Under the pieces are notes generated by a model that saw only the letters and a list, made by a program, of their open reading frames with translations, was not told the DNA's origin and did not search any database. DNA of 64,000 nucleotides from Favolaschia claudopus (taxonomy: Eukaryota > Basidiomycota > Agaricomycetes > Agaricales > Mycenaceae). Of the stretch, positions 21,366 to 32,618 are shown one piece after another. Within the stretch, counting starts at the first letter, position 1, and every line of letters begins with the position of its first letter. The stretch covers positions 248,001 through 312,000 of the forward strand of contig JAWWNJ010000160.1 of assembly GCA_037176885.1 (NCBI GenBank), written 5' to 3'. The position numbers were made by a program, and so were the translations under genes.

Positions 21366-23687
21366 TCTCTGATCAAGGAGAGCTCGCGGTCGTCATCATT
21401 GAAGACCCACAAAATCCTGGCAATTTTATTATTGACTCAACATCGGCACTCGCATCGGACACCCTCCCATATATTCAACATGCCTACCTCTCTGCCTGTT
21501 CAAATTTAGATCAAGACACGAGCACCGTACAATTTGCGCATGGTATCGCTCAACCGGTATTCTCCTCCTCACGCGATTCAACTCGCGGTGATAAATTAAT
21601 TCCTTTATTTTCAATCTCTACATCTCGCTCCGTTCCAAATATCAACTCATCTCGTTTCGACTTCTCCGAATTCTCTCCCAAATATACCCCGCCTCCGCTT
21701 GTCGAAATCTATGCGAAGAAGAAATATAAACCCGTCGCGCAGAAAGTCCGTCCAGTATTGGGTACTCTACCTGATAAATTCCGCATTGAACGTCATATTT
21801 ATGGCGATCCTCTCGCCGACATGCCCTCTCTCAACCCCAACCCTCCTCCTTTCGTTCCCACAGGCCGTTATACTACCGAACGCCGTGATGCCCTCGATGC
21901 TCTCCATTCAGAAGAATTCTTATGGCGAGAAGAACGCAGATTGATGCACCACTTCATGTGTTTGCAGAACGAGGCCTTCGCCTGGCAGGATTCCGAACGC
22001 GGCCGCTTTCGTACCGATTTCTTTCCACCCGTCGATATGCCCGTTATGCCCCACACACCTTGGGTCCAACGGAACATTCCCATCCCTCCCGGCATCTACG
22101 ACGAAGTTTGCAAAGTTATTCGGACGAAAATCGAAGCTGGAGTATACGAACCTTCAAATTCCTCGTACCGCTCGCGCTGGTTTTGTGTTGTCAAGAAAGA
22201 TGGAACGAGTCTCCGCCTCGTTCACGCCCTCGAACCCCTCAACGCCGTTACGATTCAACATTCCGGCGTGACCCCATTCACTGACCAACTCGCTGAGCAT
22301 TTTGCCGGCCGCGCATGTGGCGCAATTCTTGACCTGTACGTTGGTTATGATGAGCGCCTTCTTGCTCCTTCTTCTCGCGACTACACCACCTTTCAAACAC
22401 CCTACGGTGCACTCGGACTCGTCACCCTTCCCATGGGATGGACCAATTCCGTCCCAATATTCCATGAAGATGTCACATTTATTCTCCAACCCGAAATCCC
22501 CGAGTTCACTATTCCCTATATCGACGACGTACCTTGTTGTGGTCCCGCGGACTGCTACATCCTTCCAGACGGCTCGTACGAAGTACTCGCTGAAAATCCC
22601 GGCATCCGTCGCTACATTTGGGAACATTTCCAGAATCTCAACCGCATAGTTCAACGCATGAAATATTGCGGTGGAACGTTCTCTGGTTTGAAAAGCAAAC
22701 TTTGCGCCGAAAAGATTACCGTCGTTGGCCACGTCTGCACCCCTCAAGGTCGCATCCCCGACGAGAAACGAGTCGCTAAAATCGTCAATTGGGGACCTTG
22801 CAACTCACTCACCGAAGTTCGCGCCTTCCTCGGTACAATTGGCGTTGTCCGCATCTATATTCGCAATTTTGCCCACCGTGCCCACCCTCTAATCCTTCTC
22901 ACTCGTAAAGACATGCCGTTTATCTTTGGCCCAGCTCAGATCGAGGCTCAAGAGGATTTAAAGCTTGCTCTAATTCGCTCACCTGCACTCCGTCCCATCG
23001 ACTATAAATCCCGTTCACCCGCTATTCTCGGCGTTGACACTTCTGGTTTAGCCATTGGATTCATGCTCTGCCAATGTGATCCTGCTGATCTCTCTCGCCG
23101 GTACTACGCCCGCTTTGGCTCGTTAACACTCAACGATCGCGAGTCACGGTTCTCTCAAGCCAAGCTCGAGCTCTACGGTTTATTCCGCGCCCTTCGCGCA
23201 TGGAAAATATACCTTATTGGTATTCGCAACCTTGTTGTCGAAGTGGATGCACGCTACATCAAAGGAATGCTTGCGCACCCCGACCTCCAGCCAAGCGCCA
23301 GTATAAATCGCTGGATTTTATCGATACTTACATTCCATTTTACTCTCGTACACGTTCCCGGTGTACTCCATGGCCCCGACGGCCTCTCTCGTCGACCTCC
23401 CCAACCTGGTGATGAACCAGAACCTGAAGACGACTTTGACGACTGGATCGATCAGGTTCATGGTTTCATGCATCAAATAAACGACTCACCTTATGTTCGC
23501 CGACCTCAATTCACCGTTGCCACATTAGCTGCCGAAATAGCCCCCGATGGTCAAGACCCTCCCCCTTCCCTGTCCTACGACGTTGTTCCTCGTTCTGACG
23601 CCGCTCGACTCGCTGATGCGCGCGTTGATTTGGTACGCGTATGGCATGGAAACCTCCAACGCCCTCGCGACATGTCTGACAAAGAAT
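21362..23687 (+). CDS. pol: reverse transcriptase and RNase H of gypsy-2
   Basis: Natural frame to the MITE boundary, about 775 codons. The RT domain spans about residues 230-460: VVKKDGTSLRLVHALEPLN, GAILDLYVGYDERLL, and the catalytic box IPYIDDVPCCG. The thumb/connection leads to RNase H about residues 560-680 (AILGVDTSGLAIGF, KLELYGLFRALRAWK, VDARYIKGML, HGPDGLSRRP). It would copy the element RNA into DNA. The ORF stops only because the MITE supplies a TAG at 23687-23689. Without the insertion the frame continues as ..SDKEYKSFVRYCLEF.. into the integrase. So RT/RNase H and integrase were one polyprotein. Confidence 0.85.
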
Positions 23688-23874
23688 AGAGGCTTTGCGG
23701 TAGCCACTGGCGGCTAATTTTTCTCACGACCCGCTGAGCACCTGGGCTCAAGTAAGCCACCCTGAGCAGCTGTTATAAAGGGCATCTCAAGGTGGCTAAC
23801 TTGGCCCAGTAGCATCCGTAGTCGTTGTGTGGCACGAGCCGCCACTTCGTGTGGCGGCTCACCGCAAAGGCTCT
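23688..23874. mobile_element. 187 bp MITE with 3-bp duplication AAT
   Basis: Ends AGAGGCTTTGCGGT and its inverse ACCGCAAAGGCTCT (one mismatch over 14). AAT occurs at 23685-23687 and 23875-23877. Subterminal AGCCGCCA/TGGCGGCT repeats are present. Removing it and one AAT restores the pol frame. A relative ends at 32103. The 3-bp duplication suggests a PIF/Harbinger-like or CACTA-like mobiliser, which I cannot decide. Confidence 0.9.
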
Positions 23875-25204
23875 AATATAAATCTTTTGTTCGATATTGC
23901 TTAGAATTTTACCTTGCCCGCGATCAACTCTGGCAAAAAGACCCGCAGTCTCGCCACAAACTCGTCGTCCCGACTCACCGTCGACTTTTCATCCTCACAT
24001 CTGCGCATGATGACGTTGGTCATAAAGGTTTCTGGGCGACACGAGCATTACTCACAGAACGCTTATGGTGGCCGCACCTCGCCGACGATATCACTTGGTG
24101 GATTAATACCTGCCATATGTGTCAAGTTCGCTCAACTCAGAAGCTTTTAATTCCGCCTACAGTTGCAACTCCCGCTCCACTCTTTGCCAAAGTCTATATG
24201 GACACAATGCACATGCCAACCAGCGGCGGCTTCAAATATATTGTGCATGGCCGCTGCTCACTCACCCATTATCCTGAATTCCGAATGCTACGTCGAGAAG
24301 TCGCTAGCGCAATTGGAGACTGGATCTTCCAGGATCTAATCTGTCGCTGGGGAACTTTAGTCGAAATTGTCACCGATAACGGACCGCCATTCTTGAAAGC
24401 CCTCGCTCACCTTGAATCCAAATACCACATCCACCATGTCCGTATTTCCGGCTACAACTCGCGCGCAAACGGTCTCATCGAACGCCCGCACTTCGACGTT
24501 CGAGAAAGCATCTTCAAAGCGGTTGACGGCGACCAGTCTAAATGGCATACTGCAACACATTCAGTATTCTGGGCAGATCGCGTTACAGTTCGTCGACGAA
24601 TGGGCTGCTCACCTTACTTTGCAGTCACCGGCGCGCATCCCCTCCTTCCCCTCGACATCTCTGAAGCAACATACCTCCTTCCTCCACCTGATTCCGTTCT
24701 CTCCACCACCGATCTTATCTCCCGTCGAGCAATCACCTTGCAAAAACGCCGTGATCAGCTCGCGCAACTGCATTCAGACGTACTTGAAGCTCGCCTTCAC
24801 GCTGCTATCCGTTTCGAGATTGAACACGCCGCTACCATTCGCGACTACAATTTCAAACGCGGAGATCTTGTCTTAATGCGAAACACAGCTATCGAGAAAT
24901 CATTGAGCAAGAAAATGCGAAACGATACATAGGTCCACTCATTGTCATTTCCCGTAACCTCGGTGGCGCATACATTCTCTGCGAACTTGATGGCGCCGTG
25001 TTCCATCGCCCAATTGCGGCTTTCCGCGTAATCCCTTACTTTGCGCGTACGAAAATCGACTTGCCGCCGCTTGAAGATTTTCTCGACATCGACACAGAAC
25101 GCCTTCGTGAACTCGAACAGACGACTCTTGAAGATCCAGAGGACGTTGAGTTCGATATTTCCGAGCTTCCCGAAGCCGTCGCCGCCGCCATAGACGATGA
25201 ATAG
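23875..25204 (+). pseudogene. pol: integrase region of gypsy-2
   Basis: This continues the RT/RNase H frame after the MITE: FVRYCLEFYLARDQLW, then the zinc-binding segment (SAHDDVGHKGFWA.., WWINTCHMCQVRSTQ) and the integrase core. D is in KVYMDTMHM, D in EIVTDNGPPF and E in ANGLIERPHFD. Near 24921 one A is missing (KKMR-RYIGPLIVIS), which shifts the frame. The rest (IGPL.., DLPPLEDFLDIDTERL.., ending at TAG 25202-25204) is readable in the next frame and includes a GPY/F-like module (RYIGPLIVI). No chromodomain follows; the tail is acidic. The MITE insertion upstream and this frameshift make it inactive as a polyprotein. Confidence 0.82.
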
Positions 25205-25359
25205 CTCCATGCACTGAAAATATTTCAGTCGGGAGGAATTTTCGACAACTCACCTTTCACCCAATTTTCTATCCCGATTTCCCGCCCTATACCCATATTC
25301 TTCGCGTCTTCGTCCTTGGCCAGTGACTGGGGACAGTCACAATTTCAGTCGGGAGGAGA

Positions 25360-26019
25360 TGACGCGCACGCTCGCGCGCTACGCGTGTAGAATGACAAGC
25401 CGAGAGATGCTGTTTGTTTGTCAAGAGCTTCCGACTCATCACGGATCACCGACCCGCACGCCGCTCCGCACCTTTCATCGCTACCACCACCATCGACCAC
25501 ACGATCCCGCCCCGTTGGCACGAGTCTCACTCGGGTCTTCGGCCCTTTCCCTCTCTTTTCATTGGCTCAACTCTATCTCATCTTTCCTTCACTGCCGGTT
25601 CCTGGAGATCACCACCATCTCGACCTCTTGGATTCCCTGAAGTAGGGCTTTTTCTCTCATCTTGGCTATTTCTTCCACATGGACTCTCTTATTCATCTAT
25701 CTACTGCCTTTTCACATGTTCTCCGGTATTTATTCTGTACTCAAAGTACGAATACGAAGCTTTTGATCCCACATCTGAAGTCTTGATATTACTTTTCGTC
25801 TCGCTTCGCCGCCGCCTCCGTCTACGTCTACGTCTTCGCCTATCGCCCACGTCTACGCCTACGCCTTTGCCGCCGTCTCGTCTTAGTTTTATCTGGTTTT
25901 CTTTGCGCTCAGTCCCAGTTGTCAGTCACGGCGCTGGTTCGTTTTGAAGCACTCGCTTTTATTTTAGTTCTTGTCTTCTCCTTTGAGCCTTCGTGCTCAG
26001 GACGTCGATAAGCGTGTCA
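25360..26019 (+). repeat. 3' LTR of gypsy-2
   Basis: 660 bp, preceded by GGGAGGAGA and followed by the CCAC duplication. It matches 18183-18839 except for two small indels. Confidence 0.93.
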
Positions 26020-26051
26020 CCACCCTGAGAATTTTTTACGTTTTCCGCATT

Positions 26052-26216
26052 GGAGCATTTTGGCAAACGGTGAAAATCAAATTTCAGTTCGAAAAACTAA
26101 GCGACTTTGGTGAAAAACTACAGTGGGCTGCACACTGTTTTGCGGCTCCACAACCAAAATTTGGTTAGCGGTAACTGAAGAAAAAAATCATTTTTCACCG
26201 TTTGCCAAAGTGCTCT
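26052..26216. mobile_element. 165 bp MITE with 3-bp duplication ATT
   Basis: Ends GGAGCATTTTGGCAAACGG and its inverse (revcomp AGAGCACTTTGGCAAACGG), about 24 bp of inverted repeat with two mismatches. ATT lies at 26049-26051 and 26217-26219. There is no coding content. The AGAGC start and 3-bp duplication resemble the element at 23688-23874. Confidence 0.82.
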
Positions 26217-26275
26217 ATTGACTTGAAAAGCGCTATAAAGGGGAACAAACGTAACAGTTTCTGCAGGTATGCCAA

Positions 26276-26822
26276 ATGGATGACAAGTTCACTGTGGGCG
26301 AGTCCTTCGACTCTTCTGACTATTCCATGGTTGGTGACATTGAGGAGGTGAGTCTCAGGCCCTCTATACGTCGAAAAAATCGCCAACCTAAAGGTGTCGA
26401 ACAGTGCATTCCACTCCATGAGGTCATCGCGCAGACAGGTCCTGCTGATGGGTTCACCATACGCAACCCGAACATCAACGTCAACTTCCCTGCCCGCTTG
26501 ACTATCTGCGGACCGGCGACGAACATCAATAAAGATGACGGGACATTTGAGGTCGATGCCTCGCAATACACCCAGTTCTCCTGCAGTCAATTCCCCTTCC
26601 CTGTGTCTTGCGCCTGCCCAACTTCACCTCGGTGGCCCACCCCCGCGTCCAAACCCCTTCCGTATCCAGATAAATATCTGCAAGCCACCCGCTGGCTGAT
26701 TGGGTTTGAAGAATATCCCGTCAGCCCCTCAAAACACAAAGAACGCTTCACGATGAAGGTCAATAATGTCATATTTCTCGGCAGCACACCTAAGGACAAG
26801 AAGGAAGAGAGTGCGGGGACTA
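26276..26822 (+). pseudogene. fragment of an unrecognised protein gene
   Basis: An ORF from ATG 26276 (MDDKFTVGESFDSSDYSMVG) runs about 182 codons before it enters the inverted end of the DNA element at 26823; the last ~33 codons to 26923 are element sequence. The composition is protein-like (GPADGFTIRNPNINVNFPAR, KYLQATRWLIGFEEYPVSP), without membrane segment or signal peptide. I do not recognise it. An open stretch just right of the insertions (about 29320-29446, SQSFTKSTILDNIHVQNMV) could be its continuation in another frame. Repeats on both sides suggest it may itself be part of an older element. Confidence 0.4.
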
Positions 26823-29185
26823 CAGTTGCGGCAAGATCACTTTGCTTGCCTTTTATGGAAATTCCCATCAATTTCGACCTTTTCCCTTACTATGCACAAT
26901 GTGGACAGAATTTTTCGTGGTAGATGTGTTCAGACGTACAATACAGTCCACTCAGAGCTTTCAGTTTCGCAATTTGAGCTGTTATTGAGCCACCGGGTAT
27001 CTGCTAGTGCTTTATTGTTTGCGCAAGCGTGCCCAAATGCCAAACGACTTCTATCGCAAGACAAGGCCCCATTTCGCGGCTCTTCCGGCGCTTTTCTGCT
27101 CAGGATCGGAGGAGGACACAGTCTAAAACATGAGAAATAAGCCTGGCAACAGGTGAACCCCCGACACGTTGATGTAAGACTGAGAGCGATATTTCTCCAC
27201 CGTTCACGGGGATTTCCACCTCAAAACTGCATACAAAGCATTCATTTGTGCTAAAGTACATGCTGACCGTCCGCTATCCGATAGAGAGCAAGACTGAAAG
27301 CGCAAGAGGCTTTCCTTTCCTTGTTTGCGCAAGCGTGGCCATCCGCTGTGTTTGCATCGATAATATGCAGCTGATCAGAGCGGACCAGACAACATGAGCA
27401 TGGAAATTCAGCCATTGGTCCTTTCGTAGCCGTGAACATGTCGGCCTCTTTGCCATGCAACGAGGCAATTGGAATAGCGGAAAAGAGAACGCGGCTGATG
27501 TTGTCGTCGCAAGTGACACATTCACCGTGCAGACCGCGCTGGCCAACGAAAATGACACGAAGGCTGAAGCACACGATGGTATACATCGCGCTTGAATTTT
27601 GCGAAGTCCATCTTCTCCTGCGCGGAACGTGTATCCGGATCGCGGTGATCTTTGACCTGACAAAAGATATGGTTAACTGGTTGATGCTACGTGAAGATGA
27701 TTGTTCGAGTGCGTTACCTGTATCATGGACCCAACAAACATGCTACCCCCATTCCCCGACCCATTCCTGATTTGCGAAGGAAGGAATAGCGGTCGGAGCA
27801 AAATAGGATACATGTTGGTTCGAGAAGTCACTCGACCCTCGTCAAGCCAGATAAGCAATGCCGTTGCTGAGACTCGCCGCATCGTCCCTCTGACAGCGCC
27901 GCATACTACCGCGCAACGCGGCTGTATCGCCGCGTCAAAGAGGAGTGGCGCGGCGAAGTTGTCAAAAATTTCGCTGCGGCCGCCGCTCCATCGCCGCTTC
28001 CTACCGCATCAGTGCCGTGTCCAACTTATTTTCAACATCGACCAACACAAAGTTCAGCAATGGCTCCAACTTGCTTTCTTCACTATCGATACAAGTCTAT
28101 ATGTAAGTATGTCCCCCAACTACACATTACAGCCTAGACATACAAGAACATGAGATACATGCTTGTTATGTTTCGACGTACCGCGTTACGCGCCGCGGAG
28201 GCGCCGCAGGACCGCCGCGCCAACTTGATGCGGCGAAATAATTTTGCCCCACAAGCTGCTTGTCACTTTTCTCGGCTCATTCATCATGCCTGTGGCTGGC
28301 TATGTCTCGGCTAGACATAGCCAAATGATCCTACGTGATCCCGGCACTTCCGACTGATCCCACCTGTCAAACTCGGCTGTCGCCGTGCGAGCACGTCTCC
28401 AACAGTTCAACCCTTGTGTTGAGGCTTGGTTCAGATGTGCATTGGATAGTATACAGCTGAAGAAACTGTGAACCAGACTCGGGGACGTCGACGTTGAAAG
28501 TTTTGCTAATTTGCAGTTTCCTCGGCTCAGATACATGTAGATTTTCGAGTTTGAAATTCAAATAGTTGCTACTGTAATACGTGTAGAAAGTTGGTATACG
28601 CAGATCAGAGTTCTGAACTAGGCCGCAGAGGGAGGAGAACAAAGAGGAATTGCGAGAAGGTTTGTTAGAGGTCTCTCTTTTTCCCTTTTCTTCTCTCTTT
28701 TTTCTTCCAGAAATCAAGATGACCTACCATAAAGAGATACAAGATGCGAAATCGCTCTTTGCACGATAACCACGGCGTCTGACAGCGAGAAATTCGAGGC
28801 ACGGAATCTCTGAGGTTTGTTAGAGGTCTCTCTTTTTTCCCTTTTCTTCTCTCTTTTTTCTTAACTTGAAAACTTGATTTAATCTCCGCAGCCACAGACA
28901 TAGGACATAAGCCCTTTTTTCTGGCTAATTAAACGTGTGCAGCGGCAGTTCCCATTGATGCTATGACGTCAATTACCATATGAGGTAGGCACTGCCGGAT
29001 CCATTGCGTCGACGGCTGGCGCGTCAGGGCGGGGCAACCTCGTGTTGCAGCCTATGCAATTTCTTGATTGGACATCCCGTTGGCGGCCACGGTAATCATG
29101 AGCCGCTTGTGTGCAGGAGGGATGTAGCGGAAGGTTTTGATGAGAATTACCATAAAAGGCAAGCAAAGTGATCTTGCCGCAACTG
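26823..29185. mobile_element. 2.36 kb DNA transposon, TA-flanked, no transposase found
   Basis: Ends CAGTTGCGGCAAGATCACTT on both sides, inverted. Similarity reaches about 45 bp inward (..TTGCTTGCCTTTTATGG.., CATCAA) with few mismatches. TA is duplicated at 26821-26822 and 29186-29187, as for Tc1/mariner. ORFs inside are short and none shows a DDE transposase signature, so it is non-autonomous or decayed. It contains a GC-rich part (27900-28230) and a 50-bp direct repeat (28658-28706, 28813-28862). Confidence 0.8.
28658..28862. repeat. two copies of a 50-bp pyrimidine-rich direct repeat
   Basis: AGGTTTGTTAGAGGTCTCTC followed by a CCCTTTTCTTCTC tract occurs at 28658-28706 and 28813-28862, almost identical. 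It lies inside the 2.36 kb DNA element. Confidence 0.7.
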
Positions 29186-29190
29186 TACTA

Positions 29191-29317
29191 CAGTGGCGGC
29201 GCCATCTGATGCCACCCCTAAAAAATTGATGTGACCCCAATCGACTCCATTTGCATCAAAAGTTCCAGAAATGGGCTGTTCTATTTTTAGGGGTGGCATC
29301 AGATGGCGCCGCCACTG
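29191..29317. mobile_element. 127 bp foldback MITE (CAGTGGCGGC family)
   Basis: CAGTGGCGGCGCCATCTGAT and its inverse form ~35-bp arms. TA lies at 29189-29190 and 29318-29319. It sits three bases right of the larger element's TA duplication. Confidence 0.88.
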
Positions 29318-29319
29318 TA

Positions 29320-29566
29320 AGCAGTCAGTCCTTCACCAAATCAACCATTCTTGACAACATTCACGTCCAAAATATGGTGACCGGCCATCCACACCAAGCA
29401 GACGTTTCGGGCAATACACCCTCTCCCAAAAGCGGATCACGTGGCTGACAATCAAGCCCAAACAATCCACCGAGAAACTTCAATCTCTTCTCTGCTCTTC
29501 CCACCACTTTGGCCTCCCCTCTTCTACGTTCCTACCGCGGGGGCGTGAAGCGGTGTGAGGCGGTTG
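29320..29566. other. flank between MITE and tRNA-like sequence
   Basis: A short open stretch (29320-29446) could belong to the interrupted gene at 26276. The rest shows nothing recognisable. Confidence 0.3.
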
Positions 29567-29642
29567 CACGCGGCGGGATTTGAACTCCCGACCGTCTCAT
29601 GCGCAGTGAAAGCATACACCATTACCGCTCCACCAAGGAGCC
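29567..29642 (-). ncRNA. tRNA-like sequence, probably a SINE head or tRNA relic
   Basis: On the minus strand an A box TGGTGGAGCGG and a B box-like GAGTTCAAATCC occur at tRNA spacing. A 5-bp T stem (CGGGA/TCCCG) forms. The acceptor ends (GGCTCCT/CCGCGTG) do not pair and the anticodon stem is weak, so a working tRNA is unlikely. The body motif shared by the other two tRNA-like sequences is not obvious here. Confidence 0.4.
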
Positions 29643-30475
29643 ATTGGGTAAAAGGTTAGTCTGCGCCATATATGCCGTTACTATACATGATGTCATTTCA
29701 TTTGCCTTGAGTTGGGCGGCGGCGGCACGGGAAGAGGCACGAGGAGAGATTTTGCGAGGGCGTAGAGGGTGAATTGAGGGTGGTTCGAGGGCTGGATAGA
29801 GGGATGTCGGCACAAGAGACGGGATCGAGCGCCGCCGCACCATCATTGTGAGCTCACGTTGCTTGTCATCTTGCGACGTTGCACGCTAGCCTGCGCGCAA
29901 GCTGGAGAACTCGAGGCACAAAAAGGCTTGGGAGAAGGAGTCCATAGTCTGGGGAGGGGAGAAGATGGTGGGAGGAAGGAAGAGAGGTTGTGGCAACGGA
30001 CGTGGCAACATTCATCAGCTCCACGTGCTGCCAGTGGTCGGACTGCGGACTGGTTGAGTGGTATTTTTGTCGCTGGTGGAGCACCGATTGTACGTGGTTG
30101 ACCGTAATAAGACGAGATGGTTTTCTAATCAGCAACGAACAATCTCAAACTATTCCATCTTCCCCACAGCTCTCGGTATCCCATCCCAAAACATCTCAAT
30201 CGATCCAACCGACTTTTGACTGGGTCTGAGGAGCGACTGGCGGAGGCCTGATCTGAATTCGGATGAATTTTCCCCATTAGGGGTCCGAATAGGACGTCCC
30301 AAAATCCAAAATATTCTCCCGGCAGGCATCATAGTTGGTTGTCGGGTGTGGGGGGATAGCGTTTAGTAAGATTTGTACTTATGCGGGAAAAAATTCGGCC
30401 TTTGATGGCGCCTGTCAACAGGGACCTGTTTTTATCAGGGTTCCGAAGGGCGATTGCGCCGAGATCATTCTCTCA
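29643..30475. other. non-coding sequence, nothing recognised
   Basis: Short ORFs occur on both strands without protein-like content. I found no terminal repeat pair. Confidence 0.35.
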
Positions 30476-30700
30476 TGTCGCGGCGGGTATAAATAGTTAG
30501 TCGGAGGCGACTGCCACGTCACTCTCTTCCTCTCCACCCATCTTCTGCTCTCTTCCTGCTTTTGCAATTAGCTCTTGCCCCATATCTCAGCGTGCTCTCT
30601 CGCTTGTGGTGAGTGTCATGCTCCAACCTCGCAGCATCCGCTGAGTGAGTTCCTATGAAGATGTCGTGGTCCTTCTCATTTTATACTCTCAGTCCCACTT
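30476..30700 (+). promoter_or_regulatory. promoter-like block: TATA box, pyrimidine tract, GTGAGT site
   Basis: GTATAAATAG (about 30487) is followed by a C/T-rich stretch (CTCTCTTCCTCTCC) and, ~120 bp on, a GTGAGT donor-like site. This is the look of a fungal promoter with a 5' UTR intron, or of an old LTR. I found no downstream ORF that it would drive. Confidence 0.3.
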
Positions 30701-30940
30701 CTCGCCGTCCTCCTGATGTATGCTCGCGCAGTTAGTCCCCATCTTCTTATGCTGCTTACCCCTTTATACAGTAGGCCTGCGGCTAAAATTCGATACAGCT
30801 AATATGGTTTACTGCATTCCACTCCCTTTGTGGCCGATCTGGTTCTGGATAGTGCAGTTGATGATCGCTTAAGGCTCCACCACGGATCAGATCCGATGAT
30901 CGATGAGCCCCTCTCAATTGAATGGGGAGCTGCGTAGACA

Positions 30941-31118
30941 ATGCTGTTTCCGCCGCCGCCCCGGACGCACCTTCTACGGGAGTGAGCATTATGTACGGGC
31001 GGTGAGCACTAAGCGGCGCTGGGTACACCGCCTCCGCTTACAGAAATGCTGTTTCCGCCGCCCCGAACGCACCTCCTGACTGAGTGAGCATCATGTACGG
31101 GCGGCGAGCACTAAGGGG
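30941..31118. repeat. imperfect 105-bp tandem duplication
   Basis: Units start at 30941 and 31046 (ATGCTGTTTCCGCCGCC). They share GTGAGCATnATGTACGGGCGG and GAGCACTAAG. The second unit is shorter and diverged by a few percent. It is not coding. Confidence 0.7.
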
Positions 31119-31129
31119 CGCTGGTCTGC

Positions 31130-31970
31130 TTCCTGGGGATACCGTCTCGGCTTCCAGAAGATTTACCGCCTCTCCCTACCGTGGAACCTTGACAGCTAGG
31201 TGATTATTACTCAGCAGACTTTTTTATAAGTTAACTTAATCCCTCTTAAGCACACAGTTACAGACGTGATGAGAGAAACTTTTGGCTTTAGGAAATGGTC
31301 GCGTACCCTTTCTCGAAAGAATGATTGTTGCGCGTTTTTTGAATTTTGCCGGAGGAATGCTACCCCCGTATCAGCGTGAACGCTGTGAATGACGCGAAGA
31401 GTATTAGGGTTCAACATTTTGCAACCACATACAATGTGCAGGCGTCTCCTTTTAGCCCATGTCCTATATCTGTGGACGGGCCGAAAAAGTCAAGTTGCAA
31501 AAAGAGAAGAAAAAGGGAGGGGATTTCATATTCAAGTCTGCGTTCGCCTCCGTGTTTTTGTATTCAAGATTGCGGCCCATGTCCATCCTGGGACTGACCC
31601 CCGATAGACTATCGCCGACACCGGAGACGGAGAACACCGAACGAATCGACACGGTTACTTCCAGTGTTCTTGCTTTGTCCTTGCATTCTTGCTTCGTCCC
31701 TTCACTATCTCTGCTGTTCATTCATGGGCGTACTGATTTGGGGACAATCAACACCATATTTGGCCACCTTTGTGCACGGTCAAAAATCAATCGGGAACTC
31801 CTCCATTCCGAGGGTGATGGCAAAACGGTCCAGGTTCCCACGATGGGTCATTGTTTAACCCTTCCCCAAGGGAAAATCCCTCGGCCGGGAAAACACGTGT
31901 TCGGCACCCAGAAAAGCCTCGGAATGACCGATTTCTCTCATTATGGCTCAAGATATAGATGACTAAGTAC
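31130..31970. other. non-coding sequence with one dispersed repeat
   Basis: A ~60 bp segment near 31455-31500 (GCCCATGTCC.., TGTGGACGGGCCGAA) recurs near 47950-48010. Otherwise no credible gene. The longest ORF (31459-31962) has no recognisable content. Confidence 0.35.
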
Positions 31971-31974
31971 TAAG

Positions 31975-32103
31975 AATAGACTTGCAAAACCAAATTTGAA
32001 CCAGTCTTAAGCTGCCAAACGAGCCGCCAGACAGCATAGCCGCTCCAATCCGCATGCCATTAGAGCCGCCAGGTGGCTTCTGGCGGCTCACCGCAAACTC
32101 TCT
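31975..32103. mobile_element. degraded relative of the 23688 MITE
   Basis: The right end (TGGCGGCTCACCGCAAACTC, ending 32103) matches the right end of the MITE at 23688-23874. Paired AGCCGCCA/TGGCGGCT motifs lie inside. ATT follows at 32104. The left end is not clear. It interrupts a copia RT fragment. Confidence 0.55.
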
Positions 32104-32335
32104 ATTGAGATAAGCTTGAGAAACATCAAGTTGGTCCAGTTCCGAGTCTAAACCATATTTTGCAACGAGGGCGCAGATGATGCGAACTGACTCAAGGTTA
32201 GCAGTAGGTGCAAAAACTTCCTTGTAGTCAACACCCTCTTTCTGGGTGTCTCCTCTAGCAACGATTCGAACTTTGTAGCGGACTATTTTTCCTGTTTCGT
32301 CAACTTTGACTTTGGGAACAACATAACCCCTGCCT
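32104..32335 (-). pseudogene. copia reverse transcriptase fragment
   Basis: About 75 codons on the minus strand read VVPKVKVDETGKIVRYKVRI, VARGDTQKEGVDYKEVFAPT and QLDVSQAYLN. This is the N-terminal part of a Ty1/copia RT domain. It is close to the RT at 46295-47170, with several substitutions and one extra residue (GLDSELDQ). No catalytic YVDD part is present: the MITE cuts it on the left, and homology ends near 32335 on the right. It is an isolated relic. Confidence 0.85.
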
Positions 32336-32440
32336 ATGTACGGCAAGGCCGACTCTCTGCGCTCGCCCCCTCATACCCGTGTTTGGCAAGTCTGTCGACC
32401 CCACTTGGACCTCAGATCGTGTTCTGAATCAGTGTACTTA

Positions 32441-32616
32441 CAGCCTTTCCGGAAAGTAATGAGAATGACAGAATTTTTTCCGCGCTTCTCAAAAAGGAAA
32501 TCCCCTGCTTTTCGAAAGGAGAGCCGAATTTGGACATGACAAGTGTTGAGGGGGGATTTCCTTTCCGGGAAGCGCGGAAAAAAAGTTTTCATTCTCATTA
32601 CTTTCCGGAAAGGCTG
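32441..32616. mobile_element. 176 bp near-perfect foldback MITE
   Basis: CAGCCTTTCCGGAAAGTAAT and its inverse at the other end; arms reach ~70 bp with few mismatches, so the copy is almost all hairpin. TA lies at 32439-32440 and 32617-32618 (Tc1/mariner-type duplication). Confidence 0.92.
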
Positions 32617-32618
32617 TA

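Larger units (their letters stand above)
18183..26019 (+). mobile_element. complete Ty3/gypsy element (gypsy-2)
   Basis: This 7,837 bp element has LTRs at 18183-18839 and 25360-26019, TGACGCGC..GTGTCA ends and a 4-bp CCAC duplication on both sides. Internal order: a TGGAGCCCACCGCGAGG stretch 3-4 bp after the 5' LTR (possible tRNA primer site), gag, protease in a different frame, RT/RNase H, a MITE, integrase, and a GGGAGGAGA polypurine tract before the 3' LTR. The LTRs differ by a GC dinucleotide and one T in a homopolymer, so the insertion is fairly recent. Pol is broken by the MITE at 23688-23874 and by a 1-base deletion near 24921. There is no chromodomain. Confidence 0.93.

Noticed and set aside
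29567..29642. functional tRNA-Glu gene on the minus strand
   Set aside because: The acceptor strands do not pair and the anticodon stem is mostly mismatched; kept only as tRNA-like.
31459..31962. 167-codon ORF as a host gene
   Set aside because: No protein-like domain, and it overlaps a dispersed non-coding repeat shared with 47.95 kb.
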